Shown here one piece after another: positions 15,855 to 24,352 of a DNA stretch of 64,000 nucleotides. The notes under the pieces were generated by a model. That model worked only from the letters and a program-made list of their open reading frames with translations. It was not told the DNA's origin and did not search any database. Made by a program: the position numbers and the translations under genes. Origin of the DNA: Fictibacillus phosphorivorans (GTDB lineage: Bacteria; Bacillota; Bacilli; Bacillales; Fictibacillaceae). The DNA lies in the NCBI RefSeq assembly GCF_001629705.1, contig NZ_CP015378.1, positions 868,001 to 932,000 of the forward strand, read 5' to 3'. Position 1 is the first letter of the stretch. Every line of letters begins with the position of its first letter.

Positions 15855-17279
15855 ATGAAAGGGAAATATCTTTTGATTGGGCTTTCATTATATGGTATTG
15901 CATTTTACACGAGTACCTCCATCCATTCACATCAACAGAAAACAGTGGTCATAGAGGACGCGGGAAAGCTTTTGCCTACAAAGATGAAAGAGGTCAAGAG
16001 CACGCAATCTACGGAGGAGCTGCAGAATTGGGTGAGAAAAGAAAAGACGATCTCAATCGCTGGGATGCAACATAGTCAGGGTGGGCATACGGTCTATCCA
16101 AATGGAACGCTGCTTGATATGAAAAGTTATAACAAGATCCTGGACTTTAACCCAAAAGAAAAAACGATAACGGTTCAAAGTGGTGTGACGTGGGCTGATA
16201 TTCAGAAGAAGATTAATCCATACGGACTTTCCATTCAAGTTATGCAGTCACAAAATATATTTACTGTTGGTGGCGCTCTTAGTGTTAACGTTCATGGAAG
16301 GGATATCAGATATGGTTCTCTGATCGATACGGTGGATTCTTTTCGCTTGTTAAAACCAGATGGTGAGATCATTTCTGTTAGTCGTGATGAGAACAGTGAA
16401 TATTTTTCATATGTAATAGGCGGCTACGGTCTTTTTGGAATCATACTCGATGTCACACTGCAATTGGCTGAAGATGAGCTGTATGAACAACGCATATCCA
16501 CCATGAATTACAAAGCATACGAAGAGCATTTTAAGAATAACGTTCAGAACGATGAGAAGGTTAAGATGCACCTTGCTCGCTTATCTGTAGCACCTAAGAC
16601 CTTTTTAAAAGAAATGTATGTAACGGACTATGTATTTGCAGATGACCAAAAAAAGTTAACTAGATATTCAAAGTTAAATGAAGAAGAAAAAGTGGCACTT
16701 CCAAAGTTCATGTTAGGCATGTCTCGTTATAGTGATTGGGGAAAAGATGTATTTTGGGAGACTCAAAAGAAACACTTTCAAAATAGCAATGGCAGCTACC
16801 AATCAAGAAATAATGTAATGAGATCAGATAGTACGTTCATGGAATATGAAAACGCCAATCGAACAGAAGTATTGCAAGAATATTTTGTACCTGTTGATGA
16901 GTTTGCTTCTTATATTGACGATCTAAGAAAGGTGTTAGAAAAAGAAGATCTGAACCTATTAAATATTACGATTCGGTACGTCGAGCATGATGAGGATGCC
17001 GTGTTGTCTTATGCGAAGGATGATATGTTTGCTCTTGTGCTATTGATCAATCAAGGCCGTTCTGAAAAAGAGATAAGAAAAACAGAGAAAATCATTCAGA
17101 AGATGATTGACGTAACGATAGATCACGATGGAAGCTATTACTTACCTTATTATTCATATCCGACAAAGAAACAACTAAAACAAGCATATCCCCGTATCGA
17201 TGAGTTCTTTCAGAAAAAGCGGGAGCTCGATCCTGATGAGCGGTTCAAAAATCTTTTTTATGAGGTGTATGCACAATGA
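15855..17279 (+). CDS. FAD-binding PCMH-type oxidoreductase, membrane-anchored
   Basis: The 474-residue protein begins with a signal-anchor (KYLLIGLSLYGIAFYTSTSI). The FAD-binding domain is at about 60-215, with GMQHSQGGHT, the pyrophosphate segment VGGALSVNVHGRD and GGYGLFGIILDVTLQL. This is the vanillyl-alcohol oxidase / FAD_binding_4 family. The His in NVHGRD sits where some members attach FAD covalently. The C-terminal substrate domain is divergent. The stop codon overlaps the start of a membrane transporter gene (ATGA), so the two act together. The substrate is unknown; sugar or lactone oxidases are possible from the fold. Confidence 0.8.
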   Translation: MKGKYLLIGLSLYGIAFYTSTSIHSHQQKTVVIEDAGKLLPTKMKEVKSTQSTEELQNWVRKEKTISIAGMQHSQGGHTVYPNGTLLDMKSYNKILDFNPKEKTITVQSGVTWADIQKKINPYGLSIQVMQSQNIFTVGGALSVNVHGRDIRYGSLIDTVDSFRLLKPDGEIISVSRDENSEYFSYVIGGYGLFGIILDVTLQLAEDELYEQRISTMNYKAYEEHFKNNVQNDEKVKMHLARLSVAPKTFLKEMYVTDYVFADDQKKLTRYSKLNEEEKVALPKFMLGMSRYSDWGKDVFWETQKKHFQNSNGSYQSRNNVMRSDSTFMEYENANRTEVLQEYFVPVDEFASYIDDLRKVLEKEDLNLLNITIRYVEHDEDAVLSYAKDDMFALVLLINQGRSEKEIRKTEKIIQKMIDVTIDHDGSYYLPYYSYPTKKQLKQAYPRIDEFFQKKRELDPDERFKNLFYEVYAQ

Positions 17280-17848
17280 ATTATCGTACATTCGTAACAG
17301 CACAAAGTCTTTTAATGACAGCAAGCTCGATGGTATTTCCCTTCTATCTGCTTCTCATTCGTAATATCGGTGACAGCTACTCGCAGTTTGGTTTAGCATA
17401 CGGACTTTTTGCACTGACTGGAGCACTGGTTCATCCTATAATTGGAAGACTTTCAGATCAATTAGGTGACCGCACCTTCATTCTGGTACATACATGGGGT
17501 ATGGCTGGAATCATGTTGGTTATACCGATCATTGAAACAGTAACTGCTCTTTATCTCGTCCAAATTGTAATGGGTATACTAGGTGCAATACAAAAAACGT
17601 CGGAAAAAACCGTTTTGGCTAGGCAGTCGAATGGTGGGCAAGCAGGGAAAAAGATAGGAAGCTATCACCTTTGGACAAGTGTATGGGGAGCGATCGCGGT
17701 CATGTTAACAGGGTATCTGATCGATTTTTTAACGATCGGAAGTCTATTCTACATCGCATCAATTCTATACATGATCTCCGGTTTTCTCATTCTAAAGTCA
17801 GCAGCCATTACACTTAGGGTACAACAAAAAAAGCCTGTACAGCTATAG
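17276..17848 (+). CDS. Half-size MFS transporter-like membrane protein
   Basis: The 190-residue protein has about six hydrophobic segments. It carries an MFS motif-A-like loop, GRLSDQLGDRTFI, between predicted helices 2 and 3. Complete MFS proteins have about 400 residues and 12 helices, so this covers one half. The reading frame ends cleanly and a bidirectional terminator follows at once, so no second half is hidden downstream. It is either a stable half-transporter that dimerises or a remnant. It is coupled to the FAD oxidase by a 4-base overlap. Confidence 0.75.
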   Translation: MNYRTFVTAQSLLMTASSMVFPFYLLLIRNIGDSYSQFGLAYGLFALTGALVHPIIGRLSDQLGDRTFILVHTWGMAGIMLVIPIIETVTALYLVQIVMGILGAIQKTSEKTVLARQSNGGQAGKKIGSYHLWTSVWGAIAVMLTGYLIDFLTIGSLFYIASILYMISGFLILKSAAITLRVQQKKPVQL

Positions 17849-17861
17849 CTGACGGGCTTTA
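17828..17861. terminator. Bidirectional terminator between the MFS half and a minus-strand small gene
   Basis: AAAGCCTGT pairs with ACGGGCTTT, with an inner AGCTATAGCT palindrome. A-rich DNA on the left gives a T-run on the minus strand, and the minus-strand stop codon is inside the stem. Confidence 0.75.
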
Positions 17862-18029
17862 TGTGTACATTTGATAAAGGATCCAAGTGATGACCAAGCA
17901 CTGGAGTGCAAGAACAACGATTCTTTTGGCAGTATGCTTCACGCCATTATTTAATATTCTAGTAAACAATGTTTCAAACGTGATTACGATCAAGAATGTG
18001 TAAATAAAGCCTAGAAGCAGTTCTTCCAT
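17859..18029 (-). CDS. Small membrane protein, 56 aa, function unknown
   Basis: Reading the minus strand from the ATG at 18029 gives 56 residues. Two hydrophobic segments, LLLGFIYTFLIVITFETLF (residues ~4-22) and IVVLALQCLVITWILY (~37-52), are split by a basic loop (RILNNGVKHTAKR). The start is preceded by a modest AGTAGGTG site. It lies 46 bases from the next minus-strand gene and probably shares its transcript. I do not recognise the family. Confidence 0.65.
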   Translation of the reverse strand: MEELLLGFIYTFLIVITFETLFTRILNNGVKHTAKRIVVLALQCLVITWILYQMYT

Positions 18030-18075
18030 TTTTTTCACCTACTATAATGATGATCCTCATTCGCCGCCAAATCTA

Positions 18076-18327
18076 TTAAGAGGGATCGTCGTTTTTTTGG
18101 CCTCTTCTCCAATACTTTTGAATGAAGTTTTTTACAATATCTTTTCCTGCTAATAGCGCACCTAGCCAGAAGAAAACTTCTCCGCCGATAAATAATCCAC
18201 TGACGATGGCTGTTTTAACGCCTGCACCCAATGATAAGAAAGGTATGACCGGTATTAGAATCCACAGAACGAACGAAAGTATAATAAAAGTTATTCCGAT
18301 TTTCTTTTTCAATGCAATCTCCTCCAT
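18076..18327 (-). CDS. Transporter suffix domain-containing small membrane protein
   Basis: The 83-residue protein starts with KKKIG and has two hydrophobic helices, ITFIILSFVLWILIPVIPF and GLFIGGEVFFWLGALLAG. A conserved basic stretch, KDIVKNFIQKYWRRG, follows. This is the small membrane domain found alone or appended to transporters and annotated as transporter suffix domain. Its role is not established. GGAGG lies just before the ATG. It is followed closely by the 56-residue membrane protein, suggesting a two-gene unit. Confidence 0.75.
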   Translation of the reverse strand: MEEIALKKKIGITFIILSFVLWILIPVIPFLSLGAGVKTAIVSGLFIGGEVFFWLGALLAGKDIVKNFIQKYWRRGQKNDDPS

Positions 18328-18454
18328 AGCTAGTCACACGTAATACGAAAGAAATGACATAAAGTTTCCTTCTTATTATTCTACCAAACGATTAGAAAAA
18401 ATTTCCACTGTGCATTTAAATATTAACTGGATGGTATTACCAGATAACTCTTAG

Positions 18455-18483
18455 TTGAAAATGTTTCCAAGTTTGGATAATGT
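18455..18483 (+). promoter_or_regulatory. Candidate sigma-A promoter of the Nudix-HIT unit
   Basis: TTGAAA, a 17-bp spacer and TAATGT lie 35 bases before the TTG start codon. Confidence 0.5.
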
Positions 18484-18517
18484 TAAGGGGAAACTGGTGT
18501 AAAAGGGTGGGGTAATC

Positions 18518-19024
18518 TTGAAAAAAGAACTTGTCTATCAGAGCAGAGATAAAGAGATTGAAGTGTTTGAAGATGAATTTGGAAGTATCACGTTAAAAGA
18601 GATGCCTTATGAAGCTGCTGTAATGGTCGCGTTAGAGAATGATTCTCTCATATTGATCAGCCAATATCGACCTGCAGTAGATCAAGTTATCATTCAACTA
18701 CCAGGTGGTGGAATGAACGAAAATGAAGATGCGATGGACGCGGCTAAACGAGAATTGCTTGAAGAAACAGGTATCGTGTGTGGAGAAACGGTTTTCTTAG
18801 GAAGTATCCAGCCTAGTGCGTGTTTGAGTAATACCGTTACGCATGTTTATTTTACAAAAGATATTGTGGAATACAGATCTCAAATGCTTGAAAAAAAGGA
18901 AGCGACGATTCAAGCCTTTCACATTCCTGTAGATCGAGCATTCCGTAATATTGAACAGGGGCTTTGGAAGGATAGTGAATTAGCACACGGATTATTATTA
19001 GCTAGGTTGAAAGGGTGGATTTAG
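18518..19024 (+). CDS. Nudix hydrolase, ADP-ribose pyrophosphatase-like
   Basis: The 168-residue protein carries a full Nudix box: GMNENEDAMDAAKRELLEET followed by GI, fitting GX5EX7REUXEEXGU. Upstream it has QYRPAVDQVIIQLPGG, as in ADP-ribose pyrophosphatases that hydrolyse ADP-ribose to AMP and ribose phosphate. The start is a TTG with GGGTGGGG before it; no in-frame ATG fits better. The HIT gene begins one base after its stop codon, so two nucleotide-housecleaning enzymes share a transcript. Confidence 0.85.
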   Translation: MKKELVYQSRDKEIEVFEDEFGSITLKEMPYEAAVMVALENDSLILISQYRPAVDQVIIQLPGGGMNENEDAMDAAKRELLEETGIVCGETVFLGSIQPSACLSNTVTHVYFTKDIVEYRSQMLEKKEATIQAFHIPVDRAFRNIEQGLWKDSELAHGLLLARLKGWI

Positions 19025-19025
19025 G

Positions 19026-19427
19026 GTGAGTTGTTTAGGATGTGAATTGGCGAATAAAGAATTACCGATACATACGGTGTTTGAAGATGAGTGGGTAACA
19101 TGTTTTCTAGACATTGATCCTTTTAACGAAGGACACACGTTAATTGTCCCTAAAAGACATGTGAAGGAATTAACGGAGCTTACGGTTGAAGAAATGAACG
19201 CTGTGATGGATGCTGCAAAATACATATCGAAAAAGCTAGAGAACAGTTTTAACCCTGATGGGATTACGATCAACCAAAATGGGGGAAAGTTTAGTGATCT
19301 CACTCATTTTCATATGCACGTGATTCCGAGGTATGAAAACGATGGATTTACGTGGAGTGAATCGACGATCTTAGATAATGCTTCTGAACGTTTAGCCGAA
19401 ACAGCAGGTAAACTTCAAAGAGTGTAA
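19026..19427 (+). CDS. HIT family protein (HinT-like nucleotide hydrolase)
   Basis: The 133-residue protein has the histidine triad HFHMH at residues 94-98, where the middle His forms the nucleotidyl intermediate. C3 and C6 form an N-terminal CxxC that binds zinc with His residues in related bacilli. Family members hydrolyse AMP-amine, AMP-lysine or dinucleotide substrates. The start is GTG, one base beyond the Nudix stop codon, indicating translational coupling. Confidence 0.88.
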   Translation: MSCLGCELANKELPIHTVFEDEWVTCFLDIDPFNEGHTLIVPKRHVKELTELTVEEMNAVMDAAKYISKKLENSFNPDGITINQNGGKFSDLTHFHMHVIPRYENDGFTWSESTILDNASERLAETAGKLQRV

Positions 19428-19480
19428 TGTTTTTAACTTTATAAAGATTGTGCCACAATGTGAACAAGGAGGGATTCACT

Positions 19481-20326
19481 ATGCCAAGCAGTATTCATGA
19501 TCGTGCCGTTCTACATAATGGTGTTCAAATGCCATGGATTGGTCTAGGAGTTTATAAAGCTGAAGATGGTGATGAAGTCATCCAGTCCATAAAGTGGGCG
19601 CTCGAAGCAGGTTATCGAAGCATTGACACAGCAAGCCTTTATAACAATGAAACGGGTGTCGGTCAGGCAATCGCCGAATCCAATGTTCCAAGAGAAGAAC
19701 TCTTTATTACAACAAAAGTTTGGAACACTGACCAAGGCTACGAAAAAACCTTAGCAGCCTTTGATGCCAGTTTAGAAAGACTAGGGTTGGATTATGTGGA
19801 TCTATACCTAATCCATTGGCCAATGCCTGGAAAGTATAATGAAACATGGAAAGCACTAGAGAAAATCTATAATGAAGGCCGAGCTAAAGCGATCGGTGTC
19901 AGTAACTTCAAACAACATCATCTAGAAGATCTGATGAGAGATGCAGAGATTAAACCTATGGTGAACCAAGTGGAATACCATCCTCGTTTATCTCAAGAAA
20001 AATTGTTAGCGTTCTGTAAAGAGCAGGGTATCCAATTAGAAGCCTGGAGACCTCTTTTAAAAGGAGAGATCTTTGAGGAACCAACCTTGGTAGAGCTTGC
20101 TGATAAATACAAAAAATCCGTTGCTCAAATTATTTTACGATGGGATCTTCAAAACGGTGTGGTTACGATACCTAAATCAGTAACGCAGCATCGGATTGAA
20201 GAAAATATTGAACTCTTTGATTTTGAACTATCCAATGAGGATATGACGCGTATCTCTGCGCTAAATCAAGACAAACGTAACGGGGCAGACCCTGATGATC
20301 CGGAGTTTTATAAACAGTTTGAGTGA
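19481..20326 (+). CDS. Aldo/keto reductase (YvgN-like, AKR5 group)
   Basis: The 281-residue TIM-barrel NADPH reductase matches glyoxal/methylglyoxal reductases of bacilli. The catalytic Asp and Tyr lie in GYRSIDTASLYNNE, the Lys in ITTKVWN and the His in LIHWPMP. The cofactor loop is IPKSVTQHRIEEN. I chose the ATG at 19481 because AAGGAGGG stands just upstream; an earlier in-frame codon at 19448 lacks such a site. It probably detoxifies reactive aldehydes in the cytoplasm. One difference is that the usual WSPL or YSPL segment reads WRPLLKG here. Confidence 0.88.
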   Translation: MPSSIHDRAVLHNGVQMPWIGLGVYKAEDGDEVIQSIKWALEAGYRSIDTASLYNNETGVGQAIAESNVPREELFITTKVWNTDQGYEKTLAAFDASLERLGLDYVDLYLIHWPMPGKYNETWKALEKIYNEGRAKAIGVSNFKQHHLEDLMRDAEIKPMVNQVEYHPRLSQEKLLAFCKEQGIQLEAWRPLLKGEIFEEPTLVELADKYKKSVAQIILRWDLQNGVVTIPKSVTQHRIEENIELFDFELSNEDMTRISALNQDKRNGADPDDPEFYKQFE

Positions 20327-20334
20327 TTAGTAAA

Positions 20335-20364
20335 AGTCTTCCTATTGTTAGGAAGGCTTTTTTT
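20335..20364 (+). terminator. Terminator of the aldo/keto reductase gene
   Basis: The 10-bp stem AGTCTTCCTA / TAGGAAGGCT has a 4-nt loop and a long T-run. Confidence 0.88.
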
Positions 20365-20376
20365 GTGGATTAGTAC

Positions 20377-20500
20377 TTAAAGGCCGTAAACAAACATTTA
20401 TAAGCCTTCAAAATAATTTATAGTCCCTAATGATAAATTTATGGTCCTTCAAAAAAATTTATAGGCCATAAAAATCAGTTTATAGGCTTTTCGACAAAGC
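20377..20500. repeat. Phased 20-21 bp degenerate repeat array, TTTATAGGCC family (locus 2)
   Basis: Five units of 20, 20, 21, 20 and 21 bases begin TTAAAGGCC, TTTATAAGCC, TTTATAGTCC, TTTATGGTCC and TTTATAGGCC. They end in an anchor (20479-20500) beginning TTTATAGGCTTTTCGACAAA. This is the reverse complement of the anchor at 10072. Only the first ~10 bases of each unit are conserved. Confidence 0.8.
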
Positions 20501-20536
20501 AACCGTTTAAATTCGCTCCCTTCTATATTTTATCGT

Positions 20537-20561
20537 GTTTTAAATCATTAGATTCGGGAAA
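20537..20561 (+). promoter_or_regulatory. Candidate sigma-B promoter for the DJ-1/PfpI gene
   Basis: GTTTTA, a 13-bp spacer and GGGAAA resemble the general-stress sigma-B consensus (GTTTAA / GGGTAT). They lie 37 bases before the start codon of a stress-type gene. Confidence 0.5.
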
Positions 20562-20597
20562 AATGATAAACGTAATGTAATGAAAGGGAGTGTAACA

Positions 20598-21260
20598 ATG
20601 ACAAAACGAGTATTGATCGTCGTCACAAATCATCAAAACATCGGTAATAACAAGACAGGGCTATGGTTAGAGGAGTTTGCGGTTCCTTTCAACGAGTTTC
20701 GTGACAAAGGATATGATATTACGGTAAAAAGCATTAAAGGTGGAGATGTTCCGCTAGATCCGAACAGTTTAGAAGGTGTGGATAAAGAAACCTATAAGGA
20801 AGCACTGGCACAGCTGGAAGGTACTGCAGAACTTACTTCTGAAGATGCGACGAGCTATGATGCGATCTATCTACCGGGCGGTCATGGTACCGTATTTGAT
20901 TTTCCAAAGAGTGATGCTTTAAAAGAAGTAGTAAGTCAGATGGCACAAACTAATAAAGTAATCGGTAGTGTCTGTCATGGTCCTGCTGGACTTACAACGG
21001 CAACACTTAAAGACGGTACACCAATCGTAAAAGGAAAAACAGTTACAGCCTTTACGGATGAAGAGGAAGAAGAAATGAAGCTAACGAAAGAAGTACCATT
21101 CTTACTCGAAACAAAGCTTCGTGAACTTGGCGCAGAGTTTCAACGAGCAGGAAAATGGGAAGATTTCGCGGTAACAGACGGCACACTTGTTACAGGACAG
21201 AATCCTCAATCGAGTAGAAGTGTAGCGCTTCGCATGATTGATGTATTGGATAAACAATAG
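20598..21260 (+). CDS. DJ-1/PfpI family protein (Hsp31-like)
   Basis: The 220-residue protein has the nucleophile elbow GSVCHGPAG with C126, and the paired acid residue in GLWLEE (E25/E26). YLPGGHGTVFDFP is the third typical block. Relatives act as glyoxalase III, deglycase or holdase chaperones under stress. The start at 20598 fits AAGGGAG upstream better than the earlier ATG at 20580. A sigma-B-like promoter and its own terminator suggest a single stress gene. Confidence 0.88.
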   Translation: MTKRVLIVVTNHQNIGNNKTGLWLEEFAVPFNEFRDKGYDITVKSIKGGDVPLDPNSLEGVDKETYKEALAQLEGTAELTSEDATSYDAIYLPGGHGTVFDFPKSDALKEVVSQMAQTNKVIGSVCHGPAGLTTATLKDGTPIVKGKTVTAFTDEEEEEMKLTKEVPFLLETKLRELGAEFQRAGKWEDFAVTDGTLVTGQNPQSSRSVALRMIDVLDKQ

Positions 21261-21275
21261 AATTTTTAATGTAAG

Positions 21276-21303
21276 GGCCAGCCTAGAGCTGGTCTTTTTT
21301 TTG
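21276..21303 (+). terminator. Terminator of the DJ-1/PfpI gene
   Basis: GGCCAGC / GCTGGTC with a 5-nt loop and eight T residues. Confidence 0.85.
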
Positions 21304-21410
21304 TTCATTTAAAGAAAAAACTTAATTTAGTTATGAGTCTTTAGACCTAACATCACCTAATAGCAATAAAAGAACCTGGAAAGAAATTAGGGATAATTTA
21401 TCATTGACGA

Positions 21411-21425
21411 TGATAATCATTATCA
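21411..21425 (+). promoter_or_regulatory. Fur box 1 upstream of the siderophore operon
   Basis: TGATAATCATTATCA is a perfect match to the 7-1-7 Bacillus Fur consensus (TGATAAT-N-ATTATCA). It lies 75 bases before the aminotransferase start and predicts repression by iron-loaded Fur. Confidence 0.9.
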
Positions 21426-21451
21426 ATTAAGGTTATACATGTAATTAGTAA

Positions 21452-21466
21452 TGAGAATCATTTTCA
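21452..21466 (+). promoter_or_regulatory. Fur box 2 upstream of the siderophore operon
   Basis: TGAGAATCATTTTCA is a symmetrical 7-1-7 variant that differs from consensus at one position in each half. It lies 27 bases after box 1, between it and the first gene. Confidence 0.82.
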
Positions 21467-21499
21467 TCTAGGCGTCAGATTATCCATTAGGAGGAATAA

Positions 21500-22849
21500 A
21501 TGATGAGCATGTTACAAATAGAGATGAACGAAAAATACTTAAAACAACAAGAGAAAAGAGAATCAAATGCAAGATCTTATCCACGTCGAATTCCCATTGC
21601 CATTGAGGAAGCAGAAGGAATCTATGTAAAAGATGCAGATGGGAAAACATATATCGATTGCCTAGCAGGAGCGGGGACGCTTGCCCTTGGTCATAATCAT
21701 CCGGTCGTTATAGATGCAATTGAGAAAGTGCTTCATGACAAGCGTCCGTTACATACACTGGACTTAACAACGCCAGTAAAAGAGGAGTTTGTAAGTGAAG
21801 TGTTTGATAGCTTGCCACCAGAATTCGCAAAACGTGCAAAGATTCAATTCTGTGGCCCCACTGGTGGAGACGCAATTGAAGCAGCGATTAAGCTAGTAAA
21901 AACGGCAACAGGAAGAAGAAGCATTCTTTCTTTCCAAGGAGGCTATCACGGAGCTACACACGGAACGATGGCGCTCTCAGGTAACTTAGGGCCGAAACAG
22001 AACGTGCAAGGCTTGATGCCGGATGTACATTTTATGCCATATCCTTACGAATATCGTTGTCCGTTCGGAATCGGTGGAGAAGACACGTGGAAAATCAGCG
22101 CTAACTATATTGAAAATCTTTTATATGATCCAGAGAGTGGAATCCTTCCTCCAGCTGCCATGATTTTAGAAGTCGTTCAAGGAGAAGGAGGATCTATTCC
22201 TGCACCAGTTGAGTGGCTGCGTGAGATCCGCCGCATCACGAAAGAGCGCAACATTCCTTTGATTATTGACGAAGTACAAACCGGAATCGGACGTACAGGC
22301 GAACTATTTGCTTTTCAACATGCGGGAATCGTGCCAGATGTTGTCGTTCTTTCTAAAGCAATCGGAGGTAGCTTACCACTATCTGTTGTGATCTATGATC
22401 GTGAACTGGATAAATGGGGACCTGGTGCACATATTGGAACGTTTAGAGGAAACCAGATGGCGATGGCTGCTGGAACAGCGACTCTCCGTCATATTAAGGA
22501 TAATAATTTATCACAGCATGCTGCTGAACTCGGTGAGAAGTTAATGCTTGAACTTTCTATACTGCAAAATGAGATTCCTGAGATCGGTGATGTGCGAGGA
22601 CGAGGATTGATGGTAGGTGCAGAAATTGTGAATCCGCGAATTCCAACAGGATTAAAAGGAACCTATGCTGCAAATCCTGAACTTGCTAGCCGAATTCAAC
22701 GAGAATGCTTTAATAGGGGCTTAATTCTAGAAGTAGGTGGAAGGCATGGAAGTGTTGTAAGATTCTTGCCACCACTTATCATCACAGAGAAACAACTGGA
22801 CGAAGTAATCGCCATTTTCACTGATGCGGTCAGAGCCGCACTAAAATAG
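21500..22849 (+). CDS. Diaminobutyrate--2-oxoglutarate aminotransferase (siderophore step 1)
   Basis: The 449-residue class-III PLP aminotransferase has AGAGTLALGHNHP, GPTGGDAIEAAIKL, the PLP phosphate segment GGYHGATHG, IIDEVQTGIGRTG and the PLP lysine in LSKAIGG. Its closest functional analogue is RhbA of rhizobactin synthesis, which makes 2,4-diaminobutyrate from aspartate semialdehyde. It opens a seven-gene operon in the same order as rhbABCDEF with an MFS gene inserted, under two Fur boxes. GGAGG precedes two adjacent ATG codons, 21500 and 21503. Confidence 0.92.
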   Translation: MMSMLQIEMNEKYLKQQEKRESNARSYPRRIPIAIEEAEGIYVKDADGKTYIDCLAGAGTLALGHNHPVVIDAIEKVLHDKRPLHTLDLTTPVKEEFVSEVFDSLPPEFAKRAKIQFCGPTGGDAIEAAIKLVKTATGRRSILSFQGGYHGATHGTMALSGNLGPKQNVQGLMPDVHFMPYPYEYRCPFGIGGEDTWKISANYIENLLYDPESGILPPAAMILEVVQGEGGSIPAPVEWLREIRRITKERNIPLIIDEVQTGIGRTGELFAFQHAGIVPDVVVLSKAIGGSLPLSVVIYDRELDKWGPGAHIGTFRGNQMAMAAGTATLRHIKDNNLSQHAAELGEKLMLELSILQNEIPEIGDVRGRGLMVGAEIVNPRIPTGLKGTYAANPELASRIQRECFNRGLILEVGGRHGSVVRFLPPLIITEKQLDEVIAIFTDAVRAALK

Positions 22850-22858
22850 AGGTGCTAG

Positions 22859-24352
22859 ATGAACACAACTGATTTTGATCGCTTTTTCCTTAATGATAGT
22901 GAAGCAGGAATACAAAATTTTCAACAGATCATCCTTGAAACTGAAGCCCTGTTAAGTAGGTTTTATAAAAATAACTCTGATGCTTATACCGGTGTGTTTC
23001 CTACTGAGATCGAGAAAGAAATAAACGAACTATCACTCACTTCAGAGAATGGAGAGGAAAGTGGAAAGGTTTTAAACGATGTTTTAGAAAAGGTTGTAAA
23101 AAACAGCATACATGTTTCTCATCCGACGAGCATGGGCCACCTTCATTGTCCACCTCTTATCTCAGCCATCGCAGCTGAATTGATCATCGGTACACTCAAT
23201 CAATCTATGGATTCGTGGGATCAAAGCTCAACGGCTACTTATTTAGAAGAGCGGTTGATCAAATGGGTAAGTAACAAGCTTGTTCTTCCCTCTTCAGCAG
23301 ATGGGACATTTACGAGTGGTGGTACGCAATCGAACTATATGGGGCTGTTACTCGCTCGCGATTTCTTTTGTGATAAACGATGGAATTGGAATGTTAAAGC
23401 TCAAGGATTGCCAGCAGATTCCCATAAACTCCGTATTCTATGTTCAGAGGATGCCCACTTTACCGTGAAGAAGTCAGCTTTTCAATTAGGGCTAGGTGAA
23501 CAGGCAGTCATAACAGTTGAAACGGATGAGCATAAAAAGATGAACACAGCTAAATTAGTCCAAGAAATTCAGCGCTTGAAGAATGGCGGACTTATCCCGA
23601 TGTGTGTTGTTGCAACTGCGGGAACAACGGATTTTGGCAGTATCGATTCAATTTCAGAGATTGCAGAGATCGCTCAAAACAATGGATTATGGCTTCATGT
23701 TGATGCAGCCTACGGTGGGGCGTTACTTCTGAGTAAAAAGCATTTTCATAAGTTAGCAGGAATCGAGCAGGCAGATTCTATTACGATCGATTTTCATAAG
23801 CAGTTTTATCAACCAATCAGCTGTGGTGCTTTTTTTGTAAAAGACAAAACAAATTTTCACTATATCGCACATCATGCAGACTATTTGAATCCTGAGAATG
23901 ATGAAGAGGATGGCCTTGTTCACCTAGTGAGCAAATCGGTTCAAACGACAAGGCGTTTTGATGCGTTGAAGCTCTTCATGTCATTACGCATCGTTGGAGA
24001 AAAGAGCTTTGAAAACATGATTGATTATACGCTTCATCTTGCAAAACAGGCAGCAGGTGTAATGGATAAGAAACCTCATATCGAAGTGTGTAATATAAAT
24101 CCAGAAATCAACGCGATTGTATTTCGTTATTCTGATGCCGCACCAGGTTCATTAAATGAACTGAATACGTATATCTACAAAAGAATTCTTCATTCAGGAA
24201 CAGCTCTAGTCGCAAAAACAAAAGTGAAGGGTGAAGTCTTTTTAAAGTTTACATTACTGAACCCACGAACAACAATCGTGGATATTGAAGATATCCTTCA
24301 TACCATTTCTCAATTTGCTTTAGAGTACGAAAACAGGGGGATCACCCAATGA
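22859..24352 (+). CDS. L-2,4-diaminobutyrate decarboxylase (siderophore step 2)
   Basis: The 497-residue group-II PLP decarboxylase has TSGGTQSNYMGLL, HVDAAYGGALLLS and the PLP lysine in SITIDFHKQFYQP. In RhbB/Ddc enzymes it yields 1,3-diaminopropane from diaminobutyrate, the diamine backbone of schizokinen and rhizobactin. It follows the aminotransferase by nine bases and overlaps the next gene by four (ATGA). Glutamate or tyrosine decarboxylases share the fold, but the pairing with the aminotransferase and NIS synthetases makes diaminobutyrate the likely substrate. Confidence 0.92.
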   Translation: MNTTDFDRFFLNDSEAGIQNFQQIILETEALLSRFYKNNSDAYTGVFPTEIEKEINELSLTSENGEESGKVLNDVLEKVVKNSIHVSHPTSMGHLHCPPLISAIAAELIIGTLNQSMDSWDQSSTATYLEERLIKWVSNKLVLPSSADGTFTSGGTQSNYMGLLLARDFFCDKRWNWNVKAQGLPADSHKLRILCSEDAHFTVKKSAFQLGLGEQAVITVETDEHKKMNTAKLVQEIQRLKNGGLIPMCVVATAGTTDFGSIDSISEIAEIAQNNGLWLHVDAAYGGALLLSKKHFHKLAGIEQADSITIDFHKQFYQPISCGAFFVKDKTNFHYIAHHADYLNPENDEEDGLVHLVSKSVQTTRRFDALKLFMSLRIVGEKSFENMIDYTLHLAKQAAGVMDKKPHIEVCNINPEINAIVFRYSDAAPGSLNELNTYIYKRILHSGTALVAKTKVKGEVFLKFTLLNPRTTIVDIEDILHTISQFALEYENRGITQ

